From Liopterus haemorrhoidalis (Eukaryota > Arthropoda > Insecta > Coleoptera > Dytiscidae), in assembly GCA_963971575.1 (NCBI GenBank), contig OZ020611.1, forward strand, positions 201,672,419 to 201,736,418: a stretch of 64,000 nucleotides of DNA, given 5' to 3'. Each line of letters begins with the position of its first letter. The stretch's first letter is position 1. Shown here piece after piece: positions 11,578-22,696 of this stretch. The notes beneath the pieces were generated by a model. It was not told the origin of the DNA. It was given only the letters and a program-made list of their open reading frames with translations, and did no database searches. A program made the position numbers and the translations under genes.

Positions 11578-13272
11578 TTCTGTGAATTTTCACACATTTT
11601 AAGGTTTTCAAAGTATTTCGTAAGTGTGAGAAGCTAACAGATTGCTGGATGTCTAAGAATATTTTTTTGATATAAAATTTTATGATAATAATTTTTATTC
11701 GTTATTTGAGTGATAAGAGCAAATAACTTTTTTGCTAGTTTTAACTTAATTTAACCCTTTGCACTCCAGCCTAGTGACTCATATAGTTTACCAACAACTC
11801 CAGCACTATATTAGTTAGTTTTTGCTGTTAAGTCATTAGAGTTTTCCCGTCATAACTCTCCAAATAATGCAATCAAAAAGTGCATAGATAAAAGATTTGT
11901 CTTCTTACTCTATACAATTTTTGTAATTTAAGTTTTTGCTGAAATTACACTGATTTTTCCATAAAGAGACAAATTGCTAAAATTCGCAAATTATGGCCGG
12001 ACATTTAAGTGTTAAGATAAACACACGCATCAGTTTATACAAAAGCGCTCAAATAAGTATAACAAGCGTGTCGCCGTAGCAGCGACTGTGGAGTGCAAAG
12101 GGTTAAATAATTCGAAAATTTGCAAAAATTTCGAAAATTAAATCACAATAAAATTTGAATTTAAAAATTTTCCAGCCATTTTTTCTACATTTTCTTCGTA
12201 TCTAAGTCTTCAATTAATAAATAACTAATATATGGATAAATGGCTTCATTTTTTAAATTTTAGTATTTCTTAGTATTAACAATGTGTTATTTGTTTTATA
12301 AGTAATTTACTACTAAAACTGATTTATTCTTGTTTGATACCTTAAAAATTAAAAACTAAATTAATTCAAACAATAGGTTGAATGGCGTATAACAGTAGGC
12401 GCTTTTGTATTATATTTTTAATTTCTAAAGAAGACATATACCACCTTAGCCATAAATACAAATAATCCATAAAATTAGTAGCCATAATTTAGGCATAAAT
12501 TAAACAAATAATTAGTTTTGTCAAAAAGACAAAAACTGCAAATTTTCCAAAAATGCAATCTGATCAAAAGTTACTCCGTTTACTTACGTTTACTAATTTT
12601 CGGCTCAGGTCAATGTACAAATTTTTAGTTTAACCCCTTTGGGTAAAAGGGTGTGGGACAAGAACTTTTTTAGTTAATTTTTGGCAAAAATCGTATTAAA
12701 AGAAACGAATTTAAAAAAATTACTTTTCTTTCCTTAATCTACGTCTGAAGATCTTTCTTCTGAGACAACACTAAAAAAAAAAAAAAAAAAATTCAACGAC
12801 AAAAAAAAAACGATATTTTTCGAAAAACTAATCTGTGCAAAAACCGGTTTGACTATTCCGGTTCTCATAAATGTTCTTTATGGATATTTTTAAAGAATTT
12901 TAGATCAACCCCTATGAGACGAGGGACAAAAGTATGTAAATTTTTGGCAAAAAGCCCATAAAAAAATTGATTTTTCAAACAAAAATTTATCTCGATACAC
13001 TCATTAAAAGGTTTCATTTGATATGCCACTCAAAATTTCAAAAAATATATTTATCAATTAAATAAACATTTGTTTATATTTCTCGCGGGTTGTGTTTTTT
13101 GAACTCTCAATATTTTTCCAATATGTGGGTCATAGAGTTGTACAAGCATGCCAAATTTTAACTTTCTCTATTAAGCTGGTTGGCTACAATTTCTACCGTA
13201 TAGACAAGACAACCAGACAGCCACATGAGTGACGTTATAAGGGGTTTTTGGTGGTCATACCTACAAAACCCC
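11578..13272 (-). mobile_element. Repeat family B, diverged copy with duplicated module
   Basis: On the minus strand this begins GGGGTTTTGTAGGTATGACC (13272 downward) and ends with the family's TTGTGTGAAAATTCACA-type palindrome near 11580. The middle holds two tandem versions of the family module (a TATTCCGGTT segment, then GTGTGGGACAA, TTTTTGGCAAAAA, TTAATCTACGT and TTTCATTTGATA), at about 12590-12760 and 12840-13080. A piggyBac MITE (11755-12102) sits in it. The tRNA-like block of other copies is not visible here. Confidence 0.7.
11755..12102. mobile_element. piggyBac MITE, TTAA TSD
   Basis: A 348-bp element flanked by TTAA (11751-11754, 12103-12106). The ends are exact inverted repeats CCCTTTGCACTCCA. 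TTAA targets and CCC-starting TIRs are diagnostic of piggyBac. Non-coding; nested in family B. Confidence 0.92.
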
Positions 13273-14325
13273 AAAAGAGAATAAATAAAATAATGAATAT
13301 CTATTTTTGTTAATAAACATTTAATCAAATCAAATTTCATCCACATTTTTTTGTCTATTTAAATTTTTTTTGTCTATTTTAATCATCATTTTAGTGAACA
13401 AATGATGCAAAACATGATTTGTCTAAATTTAAATAGCTGATTCTTCGTAATCTTTCTCATTAAAACTTTAATGACATGTTTGAATTCAATGTTTGGGGCT
13501 TTAAAAATAAGTAGGTCGGAAAAAACTGGTTCCCAATAGTTGCAAACAGGATTATAATGTTTTTTTGAAGTTTTTCATAACTGCATTACTGTGAAAAATC
13601 ACGTTTTTTATCTTACCTCTTTAATTATTTTAGGTAATCAAAGAAGTTTGTGTGGTTTCTCACATGAAAATTAATATACATGCGTGCACATACAATGAGT
13701 GCACCTACAGGTGCACCAATAGGTGCACTCATTATATGGTTAAATTTCTAAAAATTGTTTTTTATTTTGGGTGGTTGATGTGATAATTTTGCTGGAAACG
13801 CCAAAAATTATCAAAAGCGTATTATAACGAAATTCTGTTAAATATAGAAGCGTATATTGTCTCTTTCACTTTAGAATTTTTTCTTATCTTGCTATTGTTA
13901 TGTTTTAATTTTTATTCTACCGCTTCCACCAAAAGCCCAAATATGATAAAAATATAATGAATGCAACTTTAATGAGTTTTATGTTAATTTTCTCTGATAT
14001 TAATTCGAGCTTAACAAAGCATATATCTTTATTTCTGGCATACATTTTTATATTTATTTATAATACTTTACTGGAGATGAATTTTTTTTTCATTGAAGAT
14101 GAAATGTATTGTTATCGAGATATATTCAAATTTATGATTTTTTTTTAATGGATCGTTCAAACAAATGGTTTTATTGTCGATTCATATCTTGGTGAATTCT
14201 AAAATGCGTAATTTTTTATTTGAAATTTTTTACTTATATGATTACATAAATATAAATATATTTCAAAAATATAGAATATTAAAGAAAAATTGTAAAACTT
14301 AATATAAAGACGAAAAAGAAAAGGT
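13273..14325. other. AT-rich spacer with one palindrome
   Basis: Contains the inverted repeat at 13694-13733 and AT-rich frames (for example 13957-14148) that look like chance. Confidence 0.4.
13694..13733. repeat. Perfect 14-bp inverted repeat, TGCACC-rich
   Basis: AATGAGTGCACCTA and its exact reverse complement are separated by 12 bp (CAGGTGCACCAA) that contains another GGTGCACC palindrome. GTGCACC therefore recurs three times in 40 bp. Confidence 0.85.
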
Positions 14326-14620
14326 GTTTCTACCATGACAATACATCAGCTCATTTGTCTGCAATTGATCGAATTGCGCTACGAACTGCTCCCTCATCCA
14401 CCCTATCTCAAGATTTGGCTCTCTTTCTAAACATGAAGAAATGGATTTCTGGAGAAAGATTCGTATCGAACGAGGATATCATTGCTGTAAAACACGCCTA
14501 TTTTTCAGAGTTCGATAAATCGTACATTTTGGAAGGCTTACAGGTGTTGTAATATCGTTGAGCAAAATGTTGAGTAAGCTAAAAAAAACTTTCATTTCAA
14601 ACATACCTCGCGCATGGGAT
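14326..14620 (+). pseudogene. mariner transposase, C-terminal remnant
   Basis: A YHDNTSAH motif (14330-14355) matches the HDN-A/S-AH signature around the second catalytic Asp of mariner DD34D transposases. Downstream, with frameshifts, are LLPHPPY (third-Asp region), LNMKKWISGERFVSNEDIIA and YFSEFDKSYILEGLQ, in the order seen in mariner C-termini; stops then follow. The N-terminal half and the TIRs were not found, so this is a truncated dead copy. Confidence 0.82.
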
Positions 14621-15779
14621 ACTTGACCCTTGGTAAATAAATTTAATTTATAAAAAAAAGTTCTTGTTTGCCGCCTTACTCCTTGGAAACCCCACGACCC
14701 GCCACTGGTACCTAAATAATTTTTTATTTCTACTTTATTTCAGTACCATGCCATGTATTCTTTCTTCTTGGTCTTCTTCTTTTGTACCTTTTCATTTTAG
14801 AGGTTCCCAGAAGTTATTTTCACTTTGGAGACTGGGGCACAAAATAAATCTGCAGATGATTATTTATCAATGTGTTCCAAAATGCGATATTTTTCCTGAC
14901 TCATTTCTGGTTAAGGATATTTAACTTGTAATTCCTATTTTGGATTTAAAGAGTTAATGTTAATGTGAAATAAAATTCCGATAGTAAAATATTAAATTAC
15001 AAAGAAGTAATAAATATAAAATACAGAAATTTTTGTAAAATATTGTAGGTATAGAAATAAATTATTTGAAATGTATATCTGTCAAACACAGGCTCTTTGC
15101 ATGTATCACGTAACTTTTGTTACATTAATATAAATTTGCTTCAAAACTTGAATTCCACACATTTTTGGTTCAATTCTTTAACACAAAAAAGTTAAAACAT
15201 TTTCATGCATAATCATTTTCATGAATTTGTATTGTGACAGTGATTTTACAGGAAAATTTGCACCGTATCAAACGAAATATATGCATTACTAATTTGCAAA
15301 ATAAAATTTTAGTTAAAAAGGGAAAATGTTTATGTATTAACAGACATAAAATTTAGCAATTCATTAAATTATACAATTTGACAGCACATGCGACATAACA
15401 AAGTGACGGATTTTAATTGTATGGACAGTGAACATTTTTTACAATTACAATTAAATAAATATTCAATTTGGTTTTTTTATTCACATGATATAAAATTTTA
15501 AAAATAGGTACTAATTTTTCGCTTCGCTCATTCCGCATCGCTTATAAAATTCCAAATTATATTGTTCTGCGTTAATTGTATTAATATATCACGGGGATAA
15601 AGTGGCGTAAGTCACGTTTTCAATAAAACAGACTACATGTGGTAGCACAAACTAGAAATATAAATCTGTTAAACGCAGAGGTGGAGCAAACCATATCTCT
15701 TCTCCTGGTATTAAAGGTATATAGTTGGAAACCTCTTCTACTATTCGGTGTAGAGGTTGTTCTTCTCAGTCTTATTATT
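14621..15779. other. AT-rich region, nothing recognised
   Basis: The frame at 14664-14924 (86 codons) has no recognisable domain. The rest is AT-rich without termini. Confidence 0.4.
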
Positions 15780-15935
15780 TTATGAAGGTGCGCCACTCTG
15801 TCTTATTATTAGCCTTATTTTCATGCTTCTTTCCATGTCAGTCCTTTCTTATCTGGGATGTATAACACTGTTTGGTTCCATGTTTTATGATGTCTTCCTC
15901 TTGGTCTACTACCTGAAGTTCTGACTAGCCATATA
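15780..15935 (-). pseudogene. Possible RT C-terminal tail fragment
   Basis: On the minus strand the translation reads TSGSRPRGRHHKTWN, then GLTWKEA and, after stops, a short tail. GRPR-K-W followed by LTWKEA matches the tail of endonuclease-reverse transcriptases, like the better copies at 2086-2552 and 53398-53670. Short and broken; stopped at 15936 by a hAT end. Confidence 0.4.
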
Positions 15936-15974
15936 CAGTAGCGCAGCCAGGATTTTGTCTTGGGGAGGGCCGAA

Positions 15975-16325
15975 TCAAAAATACAAATAAACTAATATGT
16001 AGACATTTATTATTGTTTCAGTCGTTTTAAGGTAGAAAACAATATCTTCTTTGTGTAGAAGTTTATCAAATAAATAAATTTCTCTTTTTCTTCCGGCGTT
16101 GGACTCTTTCCTGTCAGAACTAGGTACTGAAATGAAGGTGGCTATTTCTTTTAGTGCATGGAAGACTGATTCTAATAGTTGTACCATAACGATGATCAAA
16201 TCCTGTCTTTCCATCCATCGTGTTGGGCACAATTGTTTAAGTTTCTATCATATCGATTCAGGAACGAATTCATTATTTTTTTCGGACAATAGTGCATTTC
16301 GTTTTAGTGTTTCAAGAAAAGTATT
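15975..16325 (-). pseudogene. ZMYM1/DUF4371-like hAT transposase fragment
   Basis: The minus-strand translation contains KRNALLSEKNNEFVPES, two stops, then KLKQLCPTRWMERQDLIIVMVQLLESVFHALKEI split by those stops. L-C-P-T-RW-ERHD is the signature of hAT transposases of the ZMYM1/52-kDa-repressor type, just before the conserved helical region. Only about 100 residues survive; the zinc finger, RNase-H core and hATC dimerisation region are missing. Confidence 0.8.
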
Positions 16326-16729
16326 TGGTGTTTTTTAACTACTATTTCTACTCAATTTTACATTTTAGGTGTCGTTTTAAAATTACATTCTGAAGGTTGT
16401 AACGAAGCCAGAATTCTTACTTGAATCGAGTAATTAGTAGTTTAAAATAATGATTGTTGACCCAATATTTTGTAGTAAAGATTTGTGGTGTTAGAAGTGA
16501 CTGTTGAACATTTGACTGGGCGAATGTTTTAGCCGATATGTCAGGGGGGAAAAGGATCAACGCCTCATATAATATTTGGAAAGTGATGTATCTTCACTTG
16601 GACAATAATTATGTCGCTTTTTCAAGAATAGGTAATGTAAAAAAAAATATTTATTTATACGGAAAAAAATGCCTATATTGTTTACAACGAAGTAAGTTAA
16701 AAATAAATTACTGTTGCGGTTAAAGTTTT

Positions 16730-16769
16730 TTATCTATAACTCCCCAAGCAGCGCCGGGTAATTTTCTAG
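16730..16769 (+). other. Candidate Helitron 3' terminus
   Basis: GCAGCGCCGGGTAATTTTCTAG followed by T resembles the 3' end of the Helitron at 55368-59706 (short GC hairpin, then T-rich stretch, then CTAG). A matching 5' TC end was not found, so only the terminus is proposed. Confidence 0.35.
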
Positions 16770-16857
16770 TATTATATAATACTTTACAAAAATTGTGCTA
16801 ATTCTGCTGGCCCTGGAGGGGGGAGGCCCGTAGGCCCTCCCCTTGGCTGCGTCACTG

Positions 16858-17774
16858 CGAAAATACTACTATTTTTTTATAGTTAGTAACTTACAGATCT
16901 GCAAACCAAAAGCATCATATAAATCAAACCATTAAATGGCTAACACAGTCATTCACTTTAAAACTCTACAGTCACATCATCCCACAATGTTATAACATGA
17001 CGAGTCTCATTTTTATGTATTCTCCTGTAGTTTGATATCAACAAATTGTATGCTGTAGTTTTAAATTTTGCAAAATTATAACTGTATGATCTGAAAATTA
17101 TATAAAATATTTCGTGGTGTAATATCAGTCGTTGGTAATTAGTTCTGATGATGAGAGTAAATATAAATTTTCTTAAATGATATTAGATAAATAAAGTCCG
17201 AAGGGAACATCACTTAATCACTTCAAAAGCATAGTTCTCAATTAGCTAATATCTGCCCTCAGCTCGGTAATTTCTATTACTAATATCATATCCAACATTA
17301 CCGCAATGTTAACATAGCAAGTGACAGCCCCCAACCTCGATCCCTTGTTTTGACAACCATTCACCTATTTAACAATAAACTGGTAAACAGAGACATTCTA
17401 TGAAACACGATCCACGTAATCATACCTACAGTATGATTCGCGTAAACCTGTTTCATTTTGTAAATTCAAATCTAGATTAAAATAAAACATATTGATTATT
17501 ATGTGAAATTCAATATTTAGATTTAATAAAACTCAAAATATTATTTAAAACGATTAGTTTTTTAAATAATTTGTCTTAATGAGTACTTGTTTATTCAAGG
17601 ATAATAGGACCGGCACACTGACTACGTAGATTTCCTATCTATGGCCGGCGGTCTAGGAACGGACTTCCATTCCGAACTTACCTTCTCTGTCCCTTATGTC
17701 CCTATCTATTATTATTTATTTATTACTGAACAGGTTAAGGAACGTAGCTATTTTGGACAAATGGAGTAGGAGAG
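16858..17774. other. AT-rich spacer, nothing recognised
   Basis: No coding remnant or paired termini seen. Confidence 0.4.
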
Positions 17775-17981
17775 TAATAGACCAGTATTTCTTAACCCCT
17801 CTGGTCCACGGAGCGACGTTGGTCTGCGAGAAAATTTAACTGGTTCGCGAAATAACTAGTGAGATTAAATTCATTAATTATTATTTAATTAGTAAGTTTG
17901 GTAAAAGGGACCGGAGTTTATAGGCTCACTTGTTAAATTCCGAATCTTCTATTTTTTAGTGGTAGTGATACATAAAAAATC

Positions 17982-18440
17982 AGCTGTGGCCACAGGACCG
18001 ACCGCCATCACAAAGTACTTTTATGCTGCTTTATCAAAAAATGTCTCAAATAAAAGTTGTTAGTTATTGCTTTTATAGCAACTTTTGTTAAATAATTTTT
18101 TTCGAAATATTTCTCTGTTGTGAAATATTCGCAAAAATCATAAAACCGACACGAGTAAACTCCCATTTCTAGTTAACCGATTTTTACCAAAAGTTGATCA
18201 ACTCGTGCCAAATTGACATATAGCCATTGATGTCAAAAGCTTAAATATTAAATTTCATAAAAATCCTTTTAGCCGAATTTGCTCTGAACGTGTACACGGA
18301 CCGAAAGACAGACAGACAGACAGACAGATAGACAGACAGACCGACAGACATCATGCTAAAAACAGTCAAAACGTTATGTAGGGACCTCAGTTCGTTGAGA
18401 ACCATTGAAGTCTCGAAATGTCAAAATCGGTATGATCACA
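17982..18440 (+). repeat. Repeat family A, copy 3
   Basis: Colinear with 9301-9700. It lacks a few bases of the CCACCACAGG start (CTGTGGCCACAGG), and its (GACA)n tract at 18307-18345 is longer. It extends into TCAAAATCGGTATGATCAC and a TATATACATATATA tract. Non-coding. Confidence 0.82.
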
Positions 18441-18639
18441 ATAGCTCCCTTATATACATATATAAGGGATTCGCTAACATTAGCGGTCGGTAAAAATATT
18501 TGATAACGGGGAAAAATAGACACTATTTGGTTATATAGCAGCAGAATTAGAAACTAGTCTGTTTATTTTGTTAGCTAAAATTTTGGCACACAGCAACAAT
18601 GGCTGTTTGCATCCAACACAGCCCTCTTAATGACTAGAG

Positions 18640-19143
18640 CAGGGATGTAAAACTGGTGGCCTGTGGGCCGCAATGGTTCAAGTCTTGCATTTTGGTGGGC
18701 CTCAACGACTTACTATATACTATATGTAATAAATTTTTATACTAGATGTATATATAGTATAAAAATTTATTTGAACGAAAATACCTTGTGACAGATTCTG
18801 TTTGGGCCGCGGTGTCAAGACTTCGGCAGAAAATCAAAAGTCAGGTACTAACTGTTGCAGTCAGCCAAGGTCGTGCGATAGTCGGTAGATCGATTCTTTC
18901 TGATTCCAAATAATATACTCGTAAGCATGGCATTCAAACAGCACTTTTCTATAGGTGCAACTGCTGTGTAATTGTTATTACTTATTTAAATGTTATTTCC
19001 TGACTTCTTTCAAATAAACATTCAGAAAAATGGTGGAAAATGAAAAACAGAATGATTAATAATATAAATACATATCGTGCGGCACGTGTGCATTTTCCTT
19101 GTTAAAAAAATGGTCCGGGGCTGTAATGAATGTGACACCCCTG
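18640..19143. mobile_element. hAT MITE nested in a hAT element
   Basis: A 504-bp element: left CAGGGATGTAAAACTGG, right (reverse complement) CAGGGGTGTCACATTC, with GTGGGCCGC and CCCCGGACC subterminal motifs. TSDs GACTAGAG (18632-18639) and AACTAGAG (19144-19151) match at 7 of 8. Non-coding; contains the palindrome at 18728-18771. Confidence 0.82.
18728..18771. repeat. Perfect 17-bp inverted repeat
   Basis: AATAAATTTTTATACTA and its exact reverse complement flank a 10-bp loop (GATGTATATA). It is central-left in the nested hAT MITE. Confidence 0.9.
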
Positions 19144-19296
19144 AACTAGAGTATAATCATCATTATTGTCGCGTTTCATGACCATGTTTTCAATCTATGT
19201 ACATTCAGGAGTAATATGGTTAGTATTACGTCCATTTTTTAGCGTACACAGAAAGGCATCTACAGCTTATAGGCGGTTGCGTCTATCAATATAGCT

Positions 19297-19321
19297 TTGA
19301 TAATGCTCGATTTGAGCGAAA
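19297..19321 (+). ncRNA. Hairpin motif of TGATRAT-stem-GAAA type
   Basis: TTGATAAT, stem GCTC/GAGC with loop GATTT, then GAAAC, followed by an AATAAAG at 19339-19345. The same plan occurs at 25023 and (minus strand) at 41988. The order of conserved blocks recalls a hammerhead-like core, but an extra U before the stem and substitutions in CUGAUGA make it non-canonical. Confidence 0.35.
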
Positions 19322-19529
19322 CTAGTCAGCTGTAACTACAATAAAGACTATTTATTCTCAACTGACAACATTTATTCGGTGGAAATCCTACAAACCCCTA
19401 CAACTCCTATTATATAACCACCAATAATCCTATACATTTGATTTGAATTTTTATATTACCGGTCCGCGAAAAATAATCTGATTTCACCGGTCCGTGATTA
19501 AAAAATTTTTTAGAAACACTATAATGGAC

Positions 19530-20962
19530 GATATACAGAATATGCAGCTGTAACGGTATGTCCATGATGAAATGACTGGTGAATCATCATTCATTTATTT
19601 GACTTATATAAGAGAGTATATCGTGCATAAAAGGGAGTACGATTTTTGCCTACTTGTCTTTTTGTTTACACTTTAATCATCAGAGTTTCTCCATCACCTG
19701 CACAATAAAGTGCTACAGTGGATACCACCCGAACACAGAAAGATAGGACGCTGTATAAAAAAATAAAGAAGTCATATTAGAAGGACTATGTCATTGCAAA
19801 ATCTGTTTTCCTTTGGCAAGCATTGCATTGATGTTAAATCCTCTGGGATAAGTCTTCCAGGAAGCGTTTCATGGATTTTTGAAAATTGAAAGAAAAGGCG
19901 AGGAGTAGGATGAATCTGGTGACAGATATCGGAGCAGGATATACTCCAAGGACTGTAGGGCCGCAGATAGATATATACATAGATACATATAGAGGTCCGG
20001 GACAAGGATCTCTTGCTTTGCTAACCAAACGAAATAGTTTGGAGTTACTTTCATAGAACTACATCGGATAGCACCTATCAAGTTGCAAATTTCTATACCA
20101 TTGTAGCCAATGCTCTGAAGGTTTAAGGCAAGGAAAGAAAACGAATATAAAATGTAGTTTATAAATTCATTTCTCAATTTCCGTAATGTAACAAACAAGA
20201 ATAATTTTATCTTTAAAAGCAGGCTTTTATATTATACTAATGAAAGTTAACTTGAGAAAAAAGGTAAATATTTCGTAAATATCTTCTTATAAGCTTATAA
20301 AACATAATTAAATTTATTTATCTTGATGTAAAAAATATATTTCCATGTTCTTTTATCAATAAAATGTCATTTTCTTTTTATTTCAAAACCCATTGAACTT
20401 TGAAGCACTGTTTGGTATAACCTCTTTTGGCAGCTTAACGAAAGAAAAAAACTCGCAATGGCCGATGGGCATTTACAAATTATACAAAAGCTTTCTTCGT
20501 TCTTCAACCTAAAAATATCACGGTGATAAAGATATGTTCAGGACGCGTTTACAAGAATTTTCTTTCTTTTGTTTGCGGGAATAAAATAATAAAAATATGT
20601 CTCCTTAGAGAACTGAATAGTGACTTCAGTAATATTTAAATTTGAAATGTGTGTTTTACGATCGGGTATGACATTTGACTTTTATGTTATGTTTAAAGTA
20701 ATAATAAATTCTATTTCGATTAAGATATACGTGTTTTCACAAACAGTATATTTTCATATAGTGTTACATTGATTTTGATGCTTACTAGTTGAAATAAAAA
20801 TCTTAAACAATGTACGTTTTATATATTCCTTATTTTCTTGTTTTATCTTACTTCTTATTTCAATGTTTTCATTGTCTTGAAACGTATTCAGTACAGGAAT
20901 ATCTACACAGAAAAAAATAGAGTAGAAATATCATCTATTCTGATGCAGATGACAAATATTTT
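19530..20962. other. AT-rich region, nothing recognised
   Basis: Several overlapping short minus-strand frames (19772-20198) have no recognisable domain. No termini found. Confidence 0.4.
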
Positions 20963-21162
20963 TGTAAAAATAAAACACAATATTATATTATATTAGCATA
21001 TATTTTTTATGAAAATGTTTTTCTGTAAATATGTAAGATCAATTAACAACTGACAAGTCATATTTTCCACTAAAACAAACATACGTTCATCTCTTGGCGT
21101 CCGGCATCGTTATTCATTCCGAAGATGGTATTGGTACCAAAGAAACCAGTGGCGAAGGGACA
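20963..21162 (-). repeat. gypsy 3' LTR
   Basis: Begins TGTAAAAATAAAACACAATATT (plus strand) and aligns with 24840-25016: shared blocks AATTAACAACTGACAAGTC, AAAACAAA-ATAC and TTGGTACCAAA-type end. Ends ...GGGACA, followed by CCTCCGCT, which on the minus strand is a short purine-rich stretch where a polypurine tract is expected. Confidence 0.68.
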
Positions 21163-21462
21163 CCTCCGCTAGACTTGCCCTCCCATAAAAAAAAAATAAA
21201 TAAAAAATTACATAAAAAAAAAATTAAAAGAAGATTTAGGTAAATCTTCAAAAATACGTCAAATTATGTCCTATACGAATTTTTGTCCAAGGTTTGGTTT
21301 ACTAGTTACGAATTTTTTTAAATTTTAAAGTTTCATAACTTCCGTTTTTTGTTTCGGATTTTAATAAAAACAATAGGGTTCTTCCCAATTATTAGGAGAA
21401 TTTTTTAGTACCAGAACGAACTCTTTAAGTTATACCGTTTTTGAGTTATCGTGTATACACAC

Positions 21463-22358
21463 TAGAGATGGGAATTTCGGCTCAGTTTGCGGAACCGGAT
21501 CAGTGGAGGTCGTTCAGTTTGTTGAGCCGGTTCATTGATCCGGCTCAATGATCCGGTTAAGTAAACATGTTTCCGAGACACAGGTCGGTTGTTAGTTCGT
21601 AGGTAGAACGTCGCTTAGAGCCGGTTCTTGCAATATATGAACTGTAAACATGATCCCGAGACACAGGTCGGTCAGTCGTTCGTTCGTAGGTAGAACGTCG
21701 CTTAGCGCCGGCTCCTGCTTAGACCCGGTCAGTTTTCGGTCGTTCGCTTGTAGGTAGACGTCGCTTAGAGCCGGCTCTTCCTTAGACCCGGTCAGTTGTT
21801 GGTCGTTCGCTCGTAGGTAGACGTCGCTTAGAGCCGGCTCTTCCTTAGACCCGGTCAGTTGTCGGTCGTTCGCTCGTAGGTAGAACGTCGCTTAGCCCCG
21901 GTTCTTATCTAACAATTTTGAAACAAACAATTCACTTTATGTAGCTACTGTATTTTAAACCAGATGTGTTAAGTTTATGGTGATGTTTATTGCCCTTATA
22001 AATCGGACATCTGGGATTTGGGCAATATTTTTAATATTTTTATATAGTATGGTTGTAAGAAAATACAGACTAAGCCTATTAGTTTCAAATAAACTGCCCT
22101 ACAAATTGATGACAATAAATAATACAATTTATGATAATACATTACAAGCCGAGTTCTCGCGAAGTTCAACATGACATCGATCCAGATCCGGATCACTCCG
22201 GTCACTGCTCACAATCGCCCGACCAATCGTATCCTTGAAACTTGAAACTATACAGTGAGCCGTGAGCCGGCTCGTTTCAATTTGGTGAACCGTGTCACTT
22301 CGGTCAGTGTACTGAGTCGGCTCAGTGAGCCGGTTCGTTCATGAACGACCCATCTCTA
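21463..22358. mobile_element. hAT MITE (TAGAGATGGG ends), perfect 8-bp TSD
   Basis: An 896-bp element with exact TAGAGATGGG / CCCATCTCTA ends and perfect duplications ATACACAC at 21455-21462 and 22359-22366. It contains a minisatellite (21570-21905) and many GAGCCGG motifs in both orientations. Open frames in it (21977-22205) are AT-rich and unrecognised. Confidence 0.88.
21570..21905. repeat. Minisatellite inside hAT MITE
   Basis: Five or six units built around GTAGGTAGAACGTCGCTTAG and CCGGTCAGTTG; the last units are about 63 bp apart (TTCCTTAGACCCGGTCAG at about 21779 and 21842). Units share GTCGTTCGCTCGTAGG. Confidence 0.8.
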
Positions 22359-22545
22359 ATACACACAGACACACACACAGACACACACACATACGGACGG
22401 CACTTCGAAAATAGGTTTTTTGGATTCCCTGGACTCCCTCTTTAAGTTAAACCGTTTTTGAGTTATCGTGTATACACACAGACACACACACAGACACACA
22501 CACATACGGACGGCACTTCGAAAATAGGTTTTTTGGATTCCCTGG
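22359..22545. repeat. Tandem duplication with (CA)n tracts
   Basis: Two near-identical copies of a block comprising (ACAC)n with GACACACA, CATACGGACGGCACTTCG, AAAATAGGTTTTTTGG and ATTCCCTGGAC. The first copy is joined to the second through CTCTTTAAGTTAAACCG. Confidence 0.8.
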
Positions 22546-22696
22546 ACCATGAAACGTGGTCATCAGTCAAAATCTCGATATCAAAAATTTTCGCGAATTC
22601 AATACTTGCCCCTTATATATTAAGGTCGGGCAAGTAAAAATGTTGATACATACTTTTTATGAAGCTTATGTTAAATTCCTATATAATATTAATATT

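Larger units (their letters stand above)
15936..16857 (-). mobile_element. hAT element, ZMYM1-like transposase type
   Basis: The ends form an inverted repeat, left CAGTAGCGCAGCCAGG and right (reverse complement) CAGTGACGCAGCCAAGG, each followed by a GGGGAGGGCC motif. The interior has a minus-strand remnant of a ZMYM1/DUF4371-type transposase. The flanking octamers (GCCATATA, CGAAAATA) do not match well, so the TSD is unconfirmed. Confidence 0.75.
17783..19521. mobile_element. hAT element holding family A and a second hAT
   Basis: Left CAGTATTTCTTAACCCC and right (reverse complement) TAGTGTTTCTAAAAAATT form weak hAT ends, with CTGGTCCACGG and CCGGTCCGTG subterminal motifs. The flanking 8-mers TAATAGAC (17775-17782) and TAATGGAC (19522-19529) match at 7 of 8. 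Inside are family A copy 3 and a nested hAT MITE (18640-19143). Removing these leaves about 770 bp of non-coding sequence. Confidence 0.72.
21173..22635. mobile_element. Element with ACTTGCCC inverted termini
   Basis: Starts ACTTGCCCTCC and ends GGTCGGGCAAGT, giving an 8-bp inverted terminus. The right part has a tandem duplication of about 110 bp carrying (CA)n tracts (22359-22545), and the left part contains the same sequence start before being split by a hAT MITE (21463-22358). It lies within the gypsy interior. Non-coding; superfamily unknown. The CCGTTTTTGAGTTATCGTG plus (ACAC) motif is a family-like module. Confidence 0.5.
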
